A stretch of 64,000 bases of DNA from Liolophura sinensis (lineage: Eukaryota; Mollusca; Polyplacophora; Chitonida; Chitonidae), in NCBI RefSeq assembly GCF_032854445.1, contig NC_088307.1, positions 12,088,001-12,152,000 on the forward strand, written 5' to 3'. A program made the position numbers and the translations under genes. Shown in pieces: positions 32,901 through 44,700 of this stretch. How positions within the stretch are numbered: the first letter of the stretch is position 1; every line of letters begins with the position of its first letter. The notes beneath the pieces are model-generated. The model had not been told where the DNA came from. It made no database searches and saw only the letters and a list, made by a program, of their open reading frames with translations.

Positions 32901-33034
32901 AGCAACTTTGTCCATCACTCGGACACGATGAAGGCTCCGTAGCTAACCTAGCCTAGGCTGGATACTGTTTATTGGTAGTGTTTTTGTTGCCCTTTCTAAG
33001 GTCCGTCGCAATGTAGCACTGTAAGAGAGACGAG

Positions 33035-33900
33035 ACAAATTATTAAGATGGCATAGAACTTTTAATGAAAGATGGCGGACAACCAGTCGCAATACAACGT
33101 ATACAATGATATCACATTATAATTCCGCATATTTCCCCCTGAATTAGAATGTCATTGAGAGTTGTCTCCGCTGAATCGCTACAGTCACTAGTGGCTTTAT
33201 GTACACACGTTCGAACACTGACTTAATTTTTTTTTTTTTTTTGATTGGTGTTTTACGCCGTACTCAAGAATATTTCACTTATACGACGGCGGCCAGCATT
33301 ATGGTGGGTGGAAACCGGGCACAGCCCGGGGGAAACCCACGACCATCCACAGGTTGCTGGAAGACCTTCCCACGTACGGCCGGAGAGGAAGGCAGCATGA
33401 GCTGGTCTTGAACTCACAGCGACCGCATTGGTGAGAGGCTTGGGGGTCATTACGCTGCACTAGCGAGCTAACCGACTGAGCCACGGAGGCCCCCTGACTT
33501 AATTAAGTTACTTTGTTACTCACGTAACTGCACTGAGCTCTTAGGGTTACTTGTGAATACAAATGCATCAAAAACTATGAAATCTGCTATACTGGTACCA
33601 TTATATCTCAGACTAATTCTAGCAAGGATTTAACGCTCTTGGGCTTGTAACAGCAACAACACCTTGCTAAACAGTATGCGAACATGCACTTTTAGATTTA
33701 TGAACTATTTTTCCAAAAATATCTTCAAAGCTATCCTCATTATATCAGATTTTTATAGATCAGCTAGGAACTACAACACAAGAAGAACTAAATGGCGTAT
33801 TACCGAGGGCAGATGGTCTCTGAATCTTACCTGTAACATAGACGAGACGAGACAAATTATTTAGATAGAACTTTTAATTGAAGATGGCGGACAACCAGCC
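33035..33900 (+). repeat. Pair of about 60-bp direct repeats flanking a SINE
   Basis: GACGAGACAAATTATT and GAAGATGGCGGACAACCAG occur at 33039-33098 and 33845-33895, with a family 1 SINE between them. Confidence 0.6.
33229..33493 (-). mobile_element. SINE family 1, full length with exact TSD
   Basis: Complete, flanked by CTGACTTAATT at 33218-33228 and 33494-33504; low divergence. Confidence 0.9.
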
Positions 33901-34034
33901 TCATCCTCCCGATCAACCAATCAGAACGATCGTTTCACGCAGTGTCAACGCACATGTTGGGGGTTCCCCTCCTGTGTAACACTTAAGAGTTATGTCCCTT
34001 AGAACAACATTGCTGATTACCTACGATCGCTACA

Positions 34035-34240
34035 TTTTATTTATTTACTTATTTATTTGATTTGTGTTTTTTGCCCTACTCAAGAATATTTTACTTATAC
34101 CACGGCGGCCAGCATTATGGTGGGAGGAAAGCGGGCAAAGCCCGTAGGAAACCCACAACCATCCCCAGGTTGCTGGGAGACCGTCCTACATACGGCTGGA
34201 GAGGAAGCCAGCAAGAGCTGGACTTGAACTCACAGCGGCT
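34035..34240 (-). mobile_element. SINE family 1, head-truncated
   Basis: TTTATTTGATTTGTG tail side and core to GACTTGAACTCACAGCGGC; the tRNA head is cut off. Confidence 0.75.
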
Positions 34241-35940
34241 ACATTTTAACTGCCGTATTTTAGCCAGCGATCATTGTCCATTTTCATCAGAGTTTTACGA
34301 CACAATTACGTAGAATATACTTGGATGGACATCATTTAACTCGTTGTTTGTTTACATTTATACAAAACCTTAAAGAATATTGCACAGCGAGGCCATATTC
34401 CATTACCTTCCAGAGACCTGACCTGAACGAGTTGTGCATTTAGTCCAACACTCCAGTGGATTCGTTGTTCATCTTAATAACTGAGGTGACAAAATTATTA
34501 TTAAGAGTGTTCGAAATTTGTACTTGAACTGGATTCTTACAAATTTGGCACATGCGTTCGAATAGAAAAGGCCCGGGCCTATGCGCTCGACCTGCTCAGC
34601 TCAGATAGGTAAACACTACATCACATTCATCAAGTTATATTCGCCTGTTAGAAGTACAAAATTGGATGCCGAATCCGTTCTCAACACCGCCTTTTATGGA
34701 TCTGTATTTTCCAAATATTAAAGAATAACAACGATAATATAGTATTTTATTCAGGCAATCAGATAATAGTTTACGCCAAATATATTGCCAGCCGACATAA
34801 AATACACACTATACCAATAAAAAACAACCAAATAGGGAATTAATAAGAGCAGTAAATAAATGTACCATCAGAACAAGGAGATTTATTCATCATTAGTATA
34901 TAGTCATGCATGTATCACATATTCGTTAGTTCATTGGCCTGATCGTCGTTTCCTTCACACAGAATCAAGACATGAGATCAGTAGGGGTCCATCTAGATGA
35001 AATTTTTCCTCGAACAAAATATAGGCCTAATATAGATTTAGAAGCAGATGCCTTCGTTTATTAAAACGTATGTTATAGCGTAGTTGATTTAAATTAATTT
35101 TCCCTACTTCAAATGACACGTTACACGGGTCGAGTGTGGTTTGAACGTAACAAACAACGAGTTAAATAAGACCGTCAGATATCATACATGTATGATTTGT
35201 ACGAGTTGGCAGTATTCCGTAGAAATAACAATTACTCAAATTACGAATTGCGTAAAAACATCTGTGTTTTCAGCTAGTATGTTAAACAACACCACACGGA
35301 GTTTTCCGCCAGCAAAACTATCAAAGTGTGAAGAGTAATCAACTAGATACAGCCTTGAAAATGGTATGGTTCTCCAAAGAACCTTTTCGTGAAAATAACA
35401 CAGTTCATCAGTGCAAAGGTTCGTAGTCGTAGCTAAAGGTTCTTCAGAATGAATGAGTCTCACTTGGTCATGTGACTTTACAAGATCGTGCGCCTACGAT
35501 CACCATTTTACTCTTTTATTACATTTTAAGCAATGACACTCCCGAGGCGGTTTCCTTGCTAGCTCACCCTGACAAGTTATTGCAGTATCCTGCGCAACGT
35601 GTCCGCATTGTGACACAGGCAGCCCGTTCTCAGTTCCCTGCTCATAGGTGTGTGGGCTTAAATGCATCAGTTTAACACTTAAACTAATCACAAAATCCAA
35701 TTTATTACATCGATATGTGCCTATCCACTATAAGAAACCAAAATGACAATCGAGACCCAAATAGGCTTTTGACGTGATAGCCAATTATCACGTGACTCTT
35801 TCTGCGTGGATTGTCCGTCATTACCATATACCCAAGGCTAAACTTCATCTTCTCGGCTTTCAAAACTTTAGTATATATAATGACAGACTTTATCATCACT
35901 TTGAGTATATGTTACCGGTATGCCTAATCTTTTCTGTGCC
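34240..35940. other. Intergenic, nothing recognised
   Basis: Short frames only, none with domain or splice support. Confidence 0.4.
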
Positions 35941-35944
35941 AAAG

Positions 35945-36112
35945 GCTTTATTTATTTAATTTATTTGGTGTTTTTACGCCGTACTCAAGAATATTTCACT
36001 TATTCGACGGGGGCCAGCATTATAGTGGGAGGAAACCAGGCAGTGCCCATGGGAAACCCACGACTATCGGCAGGTTGATGGAAGACCTTCCCACGAACGG
36101 CTGTGCTAAAGA
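35945..36112 (-). mobile_element. SINE family 1, head-truncated
   Basis: TTTGGTGTTTTTACGCCGTA to CTTCCCACGAACGGCTG. Confidence 0.7.
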
Positions 36113-36589
36113 ACAATATGCAGTTATTGCCTACAAGAGCGAACCTTGAGTACAGTGGTGAAATTTGCTTCTGTGAAGACATCCTGGACAGTGTTTGATA
36201 TACCAGAAACATGGTGACTGGATTGTGTGTGTCTGTAGGTAACATCTTACAGCTTGTTGGTTCACAAAAGTTGCAGAGTATGGCACCTCGTCTGGTGTTT
36301 AGCTTTAATAGCCAAACTCCGTTTTGGATTTCAAGACCTTGTTCAAATTTATCACAGTGATATTAAAGTATTAAAGGTTAAACTGTAATGGACCATTCCT
36401 CTGAATTTGCCCACGATCCATCGTCAGGTAAAACCTGTGAGTGACGTTTATGAGTAATCCTTTGTGGGCTCACCTTACAAGTGACTGATGCGACGAACTG
36501 TTCGATGATTGTCTAAACTGAATTGGTTACAACAACGTATACATACACTAAAAAACAAAAATTTCGCACCATTTTTTCACAGTGTGTAT

Positions 36590-36770
36590 ACAACCACATG
36601 ATGCACTTATGTGTTGTGAAAAAGCCTGCGATATGAGGGATACACCTATATTTGGCAAATAACTACAGCACACATCTGCCTCATCGCCACACATTGTGTA
36701 TGTTGATATAGAATTGTGTTGTTGTTGCACTGCCTGCATGCAACAAGTGCGTCACTTCCGTTTCATCAAT
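36590..36770 (-). repeat. Unclassified dispersed repeat, copy 3
   Basis: Reversed, it matches 32750-32900. It continues into the locus C pseudogene block, whose parent carries the same repeat at 62655-62800. Confidence 0.55.
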
Positions 36771-37120
36771 TAGTTAATTAATCTCTTATATTAAATATGA
36801 TTTAAGTGTGCCCAGATCTTGTCTTCATGAAACAAGGTCTAGAAACCATGCCAAAAATAGTTGGTTTACCCTGTAAGGCGCTACAATACACGCTACCGAC
36901 TTTAACAACATCAGACTTGGTGCCGGCAGTGGCACCGCTGATCGCCTCCAGTGGCATAGTGATTGTATTTGAGGTTAAAGTAAGTTTTCCCCGTTTTTCC
37001 GCATGAAAAATTCCCTACTGCGCATATTTGGTTGTAAGAGGTCGATTGAGAGTCTTCATACTTTTAGTGTAGAGTGAACAAGTCAAAATCAAGGAATAAA
37101 ATAATAGAACGAAGTGACAA

Positions 37121-37205
37121 TTATAAATTTGTGCACAGTTTCGCGTTCAAATACAGCCTTGCAATACCACTGGCTCCAGTACTACAGGTAATCGATGCTA
37201 CGTAT
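37121..37205 (-). pseudogene. Pseudogene copy of the end of locus C exon 17
   Basis: The minus strand still reads DEYVASITC, GASGIARLYLNAKLCTNL and a stop, against DEHVASITC, GASGIATLYLNAKLCKNL and a stop in the parent. Everything upstream in the exon is deleted. Confidence 0.75.
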
Positions 37206-37406
37206 TCATCGATGTCACGAGAAATTGAGAAACTGAGAAATTCGGACCATTCCCACAGTGGCATATATTTTGCATGTTTGAAACCTAATTGAAGTCATCC
37301 AAAAATTGTGTTTAAAATTTTTCTTCTAATTTATAAGCAAAATAAAAACTTTTTCAGGCAACTTTTTCAAGTTAAGATTTAGAGTATTACCTTGAAATTA
37401 CGTTAT

Positions 37407-37527
37407 CACGTTCTGATTTGAAATCCTGCTGCTTCCGGTGTAATAGAAAATGGTCTTTGAAGATTTGCTGCAAGAATTATCCCAAAAAACAAACCGGAAA
37501 CGGTGTAATATTACCTCCAAAAGCCTC
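37407..37527 (-). pseudogene. Pseudogene copy of locus C exon 15, deleted
   Basis: 121 nt against 153 in the parent. About 31 bases are missing in the segment that encodes PEGEVWSTYS, and one more base is lost near the end. The donor GT is AT. The reading frame is destroyed. Confidence 0.75.
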
Positions 37528-38383
37528 CTACAACGATGAAAATTTAACCGGTCATATAATTTACTAAAGAAGCCATGTAAACAAAACGATCAAACCACAA
37601 GGAGATCTTTACTACACCTGCAGATATTTTCTATCCAACTGATTGCAGCGACATAGCTTTCATTTGCACATAGTTTCATTGTCGAAAAGATACATTGATT
37701 ATTATCCTTCTTTAAAATCCAGAGTTTGATTTCTAGAGATATTACATTACTCTTGAGATGACAGTGCAAGCCGTAAGCGTGTTGTATGGTACAATGACTA
37801 GAAATGTCTGTGATGACGTTCATCCTGTAGAATAAGATCGCAACGTTGGATATATGAACAGTTGTAATCAAAGCACAACTGAGATACATTTTTGATTATG
37901 GAAAACTTTTATACTAGCATGGCTCTCGATCTGAATGCTGATTTAATACATTCACCTAAAACATTCCTTGCGACTTTCCGTCATCATTGAAAACTGTTAA
38001 GTTCTTCTCTTTACATAAACCTGTCCTTTGCATGAACATGTCCATTGCGTGAACCTGACCTGTCCATGAACCTGTCCTTTGCATGAACCCCTCCTTTGCT
38101 TAAACCGTCTCTGACTGGCTGACAAATCAGACAGGCTTTCCCGCAGCCTTGTTTAAGCTTGAATAAATGTGCCACGTCAAAAAGTCAGCTTAAGATAGGT
38201 AAAGTCGTGCTTCTCACAACAGTTTAAATTGTTAACGATTAACAATTAAATTCATTATTAAGGCGGAAACAGCGAGAGCTCGATTTGATCATGCGACAGA
38301 TTGGATGAAAGACTGCTGGATACACGGAACAGCTCATATGAGCACGGAGAAGCGCCTTTTGAGAATCTAAAAGCATTAATTAC

Positions 38384-38456
38384 CTGAATAATCTGACTGT
38401 TAATCGTCCTTGCTGGTTTAGAGGGTTTCAGAATGAGCCCATCCTCCTTACAACAT
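38384..38456 (-). pseudogene. Pseudogene copy of locus C exon 14
   Basis: The minus strand reads CCKEDGLILKPSKPARTINS, against CCNEDGLILKPSKPARAINS in the parent. Acceptor, donor and the 73-nt length are preserved. Confidence 0.75.
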
Positions 38457-38689
38457 CTGTTGAATATAAAAACGTAAAATTTTACATTTTGTCATGAAAG
38501 TCCGAACATTGTAAAAAGGTCGAGTTTACCCCTGTAATGGAGGTACTCGTTGGTACATCCGATACAACCAAGCAGTGAAGGATTATTAAGGTCTTGGGCT
38601 CGAGCCAGCTCTCCCTGCTTCTCCAGAGCTATTAAGTCAACAGGCCAGTCAGATAACTACTAAAGGTGGATGGTTTATTTCTCCTCTCT

Positions 38690-38998
38690 TGGACGGCCGC
38701 GATAGCACAGATGGTAGAGCGTCCGCATCGGGAGGCGGTAAGACCTTAAAATAGAGCTTGCTTGATATTCATCATAAAAGGGATGGTACAACGACTGGTT
38801 GACACGTATCAGTATAATGGCTCGGGCAGGGCGACTCACTTGCCTTCGGTAATTCGTCTCAGTGAAGCAGCACTGAAAAAAGGAGCGGTGGAAAACCGTC
38901 CTGTAACAAGGAGGCACATTACATATACTCCTTCGTCGTCACATGACTGGAAAATTGTTAAGTACGACGTTAAAGCCCAAGCAGCCACTCACTCTCTG
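38690..38998 (+). mobile_element. SINE family 2 copy
   Basis: The head GACGGCCGCGATAGCACAGA with TGGTAGAGCGTCCGCATCGG is clearly tRNA-like. The body has GGCTCGGGCAGGGCGACTCA, and the 3' end TACGACGTTAAAGCCCAAGC. Confidence 0.75.
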
Positions 38999-38999
38999 C

Positions 39000-40180
39000 G
39001 GTTGCCATAAACCTGACTATCTAACCAATGAACAGATAAGGGAACAGGCACCTACCATGTGTTTATATCCCAGAGAAATAAAACTAATTAATATGACACA
39101 GAAATAGAACTAATTAAATCAGTTGCCAAATTAAAGAGCTGAATATCCTGAGATCAGTGACAAACATCAAATGTAGAAATGTTTTGAAAAAACAATTTGG
39201 TAGTTTTGAAATAAAAATTGAGCATTTTTTTTAAATAAAACTACTAACTTCTTTTGACAAAGTAGTTATCAACTGTTTTTATTTTTTCACTATTTTCCGG
39301 TGTACATGGTGCGATAAAATTATGTTTTGCAGGTAGCATTAGTTTATGTCATTTACCTTGTGTTGATGGACGTGGGCCCCGCTGCTCAGTTTTTTTTTTA
39401 AAAATGATGATTGAAAATTGAGAAAATTGCCCATTTGAAATACATGGGTCTTTTTCTTAAATATCCAAAATTGGTCATGTTTGAGTTCCATTAACTCACA
39501 TTTCCGCACAACTAGCGATCTATTTTTTAGAAAAATAAAATCAGGGAAATACTTAGCCGAATGTGTACCTGTGGCAACTTAGGGCCCCATAAGCGATCTT
39601 TTAACAAAGTTTGATTTTTTGTAAACACTACGTTCCCATATTTCTGGAAAAGCAGTGCTGGTCGAAATAGGTGCGCATGCGTAGACCCCACTGATTTTAA
39701 AAATATACCTCACTGAAAAGGATTACCTGCTGTGAATACAAGCCCCTGCTGAACGTTTTCTAGCTTCTTGCTAATGTTTGTCTACGTAACCCGTGAACCA
39801 CTGCTTATGGATACATTTGCAAGGTCGGCATTCTATAGTGTACCATCGTGGCAAGGGTTAATAAACTTTGGTGCATTAAAATGGAATATGGGCAAATAAA
39901 ACTCCCATCGTGCAGAAATGTCGTTGTTTAAACCCCCACTGTTATAATATATATGTATTTTTATACATATGTTGACAGCATGTTGTTTTATGATTATTTA
40001 AAAAATGGTGAAAATCTAACAAACAGAAATTCGATTTAGCGACATGAAGTTGAGTTTTCTCCGTACGAGTAACTGTATCGGACCACGGGCCTGTCTTTGA
40101 TCCAGATTTTATACAGACTTTCCGGGTGAAATTGTTCAAGGCCAAAATACCTACTCCAATTTGTCGTCTGAAATACAAAA
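39000..40180. other. Intergenic, nothing recognised
   Basis: AT-rich sequence between a family 2 SINE and the 40185 minisatellite. Confidence 0.4.
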
Positions 40181-40184
40181 AATC

Positions 40185-40985
40185 AAACAGGTAAAAGGGC
40201 TGGGTCAGACAGTTAATGGGCTGGTTCAGACGGGTAAAAGGATTGGGTCAGACGGGTAAAAGGATTTGGTCAGACAGTTAATGGGCTGGTTCAGACGGGT
40301 AAAAGGATTGGGCCAGACGGTTAATGGAGTCGTTCAGACGGGTACAAGGACTGGGTCAGGCGGTTAATGGACTGGTTCAGACGGGTTATAGGACTGGTGA
40401 GGCGGTTAATGGAGTCGTTCAGACGGGTAAGAGGGCTGGGTCAGACGTTAATGCACTGGCCGAGAAGGTTAAAGCGCTGTTTCAGAAGGGATAAAGCACG
40501 ACATCAGACGGTCAAGGCGGTTGGTCAGCCGGTAAAGTTCTAGCTCTGGCTCAGAAGTTTAAAGCGCTGCTTCAGACGTTGTATGCACCACATCAGATGG
40601 TCAAAGCGGTAGGCCAGCCCGTAAAGTTCTAGAACTGGTTCAGAGGGGATAAAGCACCACATCAGATGGTCAAAGCGGTTGGTCAGCCCGTAAAGTTCTA
40701 GAACTGGCTCAGACGGTTAAAGCGCTGCTTCAGGCGGATTAAAGCACCACAGCAGACAGTCAAGGTGGTTGGCCAGCCCATAAAGTTCTAGCTCTGGCTG
40801 AGACGGTTAACGCTTTGCTTCAGACGGGATATAGCACCACATCAGACGGTCAAGGCGGTTGGCCAGCCAGTAAAGTTCTAGCTCTGGCTCAGACGATTAA
40901 AGCATTAGCTCAGACGGTTGAAGCACTGGCTCAAACACTGGCCCAGACGGTTTATAGGCTTTAAAAATGCTGATCAGACGGTTAG
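40185..40985 (+). repeat. Degenerate minisatellite, about 20-25 bp unit
   Basis: About thirty loose copies built around GGTTCAGACGGGTAAAAGGA and GGCTCAGACGGTTAAAGC, some in a higher-order pattern with CACCACATCAGA and GTAAAGTTCTAG. Confidence 0.8.
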
Positions 40986-41269
40986 GGAGCACAGCTGCAT
41001 TTGTTTTTAGCAGTAACTTCATGTTTTATGTGGCTGATGCACGGTAGTGTGTAACACTTTCTGTTTTATGTGGCTGATGCACGGTACTGTGTAACTGAAA
41101 ACCGTACTGTAAAGTACCGTGATGTATGTTTTTGACGTCGAAAAAGGCTACAATCATGATACCATCGTGAGGCGACCCGACAGAATTATGTTGAAGCCAA
41201 TTAATAAAAGGTGTAAAGTGTTTTATTAATCTCTTTTAGCCTGGTTTGCCAGACGTGCTTGAGATTAAT

Positions 41270-41500
41270 TTATTTGATTGGTGTTTTACACTGTATTCAA
41301 GAATATTTTGTCAACACGACTTCGGAAAGCATTATGTTTGGAGAGAACCGGACTCAAGAAACCCACGACCATCCGCAGAGCGTTGACAGCCGGCATTAGC
41401 TGGACTTGAGTATTATGATGGGAGGAAACCGTGCAGAGCACGGTGGAAACACCCGATCCTCAGCACGTTGCTGTTAGGCCTTTCCACGTACTACAGATTT
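41270..41500 (-). mobile_element. SINE family 1, rearranged copy
   Basis: TTTGATTGGTGTTTTACACT, a core fragment, then a second core piece (ATGATGGGAGGAAACCGTGC), so probably two nested or duplicated pieces. Confidence 0.55.
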
Positions 41501-41720
41501 GAAGTAGGCTCCATCATTACAGTGGGAGGAAAAGAAACTTAAACAAAGATGAAAGACTAAAGGTCAAGTAATCTATTCAGCTGTAGTTATCTGGGTTCAG
41601 TATGGAGGACGGCAGCTAATCAAGCATTGGGAGATATGATCACCTCGGCTTACGGGACAGATCGACCTATTTAGTGAACAAACGTATGTTTTGTTTTTTT
41701 GGCCATTTAGATAGTGCAAC

Positions 41721-41790
41721 ATGTTGCGCTTATTACCGCCTATGTTGGCATTCGTGACTGCATTTACATTCACACGAGTTGATGCAGATG
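41721..41790 (+). CDS. Locus C exon 1, signal peptide
   Basis: The ATG opens MLRLLPPMLAFVTAFTFTRV, a typical signal peptide, with cleavage likely near DA-DD. The donor is GGTATGT, phase 1. It joins to 42464 to complete an Asp codon. Confidence 0.75.
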
Positions 41791-44700
41791 GTATGTTGTT
41801 GATCGGTTTAATTCTTACTTGTGGATTGAAATGGTGTTTTACGCCGTACTCGAGCACATTTCACTTATACAGCGGCGGCAATATGATGGGAGGACACCAG
41901 GCAGAACCCGGGGGAAACCCACGACTATCCGCAGGTTGCTGGCAGACCATCCATTGCATGTATGACTGGAGCATGGGATGGACTTGAACTCACAGCGACC
42001 GCATTGGTGAGTGGCTCCAGGATATTTGCGCTGCTCATGTTAACTCATAGGGTAAGTATCAGGAAATGTTTTCTTGCAAATATGACGACCTGATCAAATA
42101 GAACTTCAGTCAGTGCTGCGTTCCCCTAGACAAGTGCGTTGGATGTGTTGAAGACACCATCGCCCGCGCAGTACAGCCTTCTGGCGTGTTTAGACTGTGA
42201 AAGCACAACTTCCAGGCTTTTTACCAACACGGTCGCTTGTTCGAATCAAGCTCTCGCTAATTTGGCTGCAGTTTTCAGTCAGGAGGTTTCTCAGCCAACT
42301 TAGGCTACGGTATTTGATAGCTTTTCTTTCCACGGTAACTGGTGTTCAAACTTTTGATCCAAAACGGACTCCGGTACAGACGGAAGGAAAGAACAGCTCA
42401 CATTCGCTGGTCGATTGATTAAGCCTATTTTAAGCATTCTCTTCTGCTTAACTTTGCTCACAGATTTCAGCGTTGAGATACATAAAGACGGCTACTACAT
42501 CGTTAACGTCGGGGGCCAACCATGGTTAAATAGAGCTTCTACCTTCTTCATAACTGATGGGCGACCTTTTTCTACATTTGACGATACCCTCTCCCTGACA
42601 CAGACCACCCAGGAGACGGGCCTCGACAATCTCGGTAAATGGAACTCGACAAACTTCCATTACCAGGCTGGATCAGCACAAATTATCGCTAGTGTCCGTC
42701 AGTACGTCGATCCGCCCAGACCTATGGCAGTGTTTTCCCAGGTAACCTTAAAAATGAATATATTGAACAGTGGAAAAATTGAATTCCGTCGCCGGCTATT
42801 TGGTGTTCCCAAATCTCGCGTTCTGTCGTTGCCAAAATTGACATCTCAGTTGAGCAGCATGCTAAATACATGTGGATATTGAAGATACCTAGACACCAGA
42901 GGCCGTTTCTACCAAATGTGTATTAGACTCAAGTAAAAATATTTAAATTTATATTTAAATTCTAATTTCTAAAGCTCGGTGTCAAAATTAAAAACACGAA
43001 AGAAAGTAATGTTAATATAAAAGTAACCTAATGTGGAGCCCATTTTACTGAGCTACGGTAAAGTTACATAAAATGCCTTTTCTGACATATTCACTGCATA
43101 TGTTCCCATGAACCTTAGGTCCGGGCACTGATTCACAAAGCAATCGCAATTAGTCCAGTCTAACTGTACAATAGGGACATAAGTATATATCGTGTGGCGC
43201 CATGGTTACTACCTTTACCTTTGTCTACGATAAGACAACTATCATGGCAATTACATAATGTAAGTATTTATCGCCTGATGTCATGGTAACTATATTCATC
43301 TTAACCTATAATAAAATAACTACCGTGGTAACACACATGTAAGTATTTATCTATCATGTGAAGTCCTTGAATTGGTTGTTACATTCAACCTAGTCCACCA
43401 ACTACAACAAGGTGGAAACATACGTATCTACATGTCTTATGTGATGTCACGTTACAATAAACTTACTGCCATGCCAACAGAAATATCTGTCATGTGTTGC
43501 CTTGAATGGGTTGCTACATTCATCTAAGTTTAATAAGCACCACACGGTGGCACCGTTTGTATCTACATGTATATGTGATGTCACGTTACAATAGAAATAT
43601 CTGTCATGTGTTGCCTTGAATGGGTTGCTACATTCATCTAAGTTTAATGAGCAACACACGGTGGCAACGTTTGTATCTACATGTATATATGATGTCACGC
43701 TACAATAAACCTACTGCCATGCCAACAGAAATATCTGCCATGTGTTGCCTTGAATGGGTTGCTACATTCATCTAAGTTTAATAAGCACCACACGGTGGCA
43801 ACGTATGTATCTACATGTACCATGTGATATCACGTTACAAAACCACAACATAGGTATCTAACATTTGACGGCACGGTACGATAAACTAAATTTCGTGGCT
43901 ACTAAAGTATCTACATCTGTATACACACAGCTGAAAAATAAGATGTTTATCAGCTGGAATTATTTCTAAGATCGTAAATTATCTTACTTGAAGCGTTACG
44001 TCAATGGAGCCAATATGACGGAGGCACTCAACGATAATTCTGTCATCGGGGGATTCCCCAGCTTCAAGCTTGAAGGCATGCCGGGAAATCTTGGCTACCT
44101 GTCGTATGGGGGTGAAATGTTTGGAGACGAAAACAAAAGAATGGGGTCGTGAGTTTGGAGATTTGCAGTTCTTCGATAGTCATTCTTACACACAAATGTG
44201 AATATAGTACATCCAGTGAATAGCTTAGAATAATAAGTAAGCAAGACAATTCCGAAGAAGGACATTTTGAAGATCTAAATATTTCTACTGCAATTAAGTC
44301 ATCCTCGGAATAAAGGTGCCGAGTAAGGGTTCGTGAAACCTTCATTATCATCCGGAATCAGAACGTGCCTCACCTTTTTCACATCTTTCCTGAGGATGAC
44401 CTAATTGAAGTTGAAATATTGAGATAGTCATGTTAATTTTTCTTAAAGCAAAGTTACTTTGCTTATTTATTAATATACATGTATTCTATAAACTAAAAAA
44501 AATATTTGCTAAAATATGCCCCAGCTAAATTTTGCGTTTCACTCTGTAAATATAAATTGTTTAATGCATTGTGTATTACATCCTTTAGTGATTTTCGAAA
44601 TATGCGACACTTAATTTTCTTTCCTTTCTCAGTTTTCAAACGTAAATGTATGTGTATCATTGTAATGTAAATAGACGGTAATAGACGAGTCAGTCATATA

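Larger units (their letters stand above)
36735..38562 (-). pseudogene. Inverted, truncated pseudogene copy of the 3' end of locus C
   Basis: Read on the minus strand, this block matches 59935-62790 of the plus strand with many substitutions. It retains exon 14, the following intron, exon 15, part of intron 15, the last part of exon 17 with its stop codon, and the 3' flank. Exon 16 and most of exon 17 (parent about 61235-62060) are missing. Exon 15 has lost 32 bases and its GT donor reads AT. Introns are retained, so this is a segmental inverted duplication and not a retrocopy. It lies about 3 kb upstream of the parent gene and has no 5' exons. Confidence 0.8.

Noticed and set aside
36806-37292. 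Plus-strand frames of 66 and 72 codons at 36806 and 37074
   Set aside because: They are the antisense of the locus C pseudogene and its flanking repeat.
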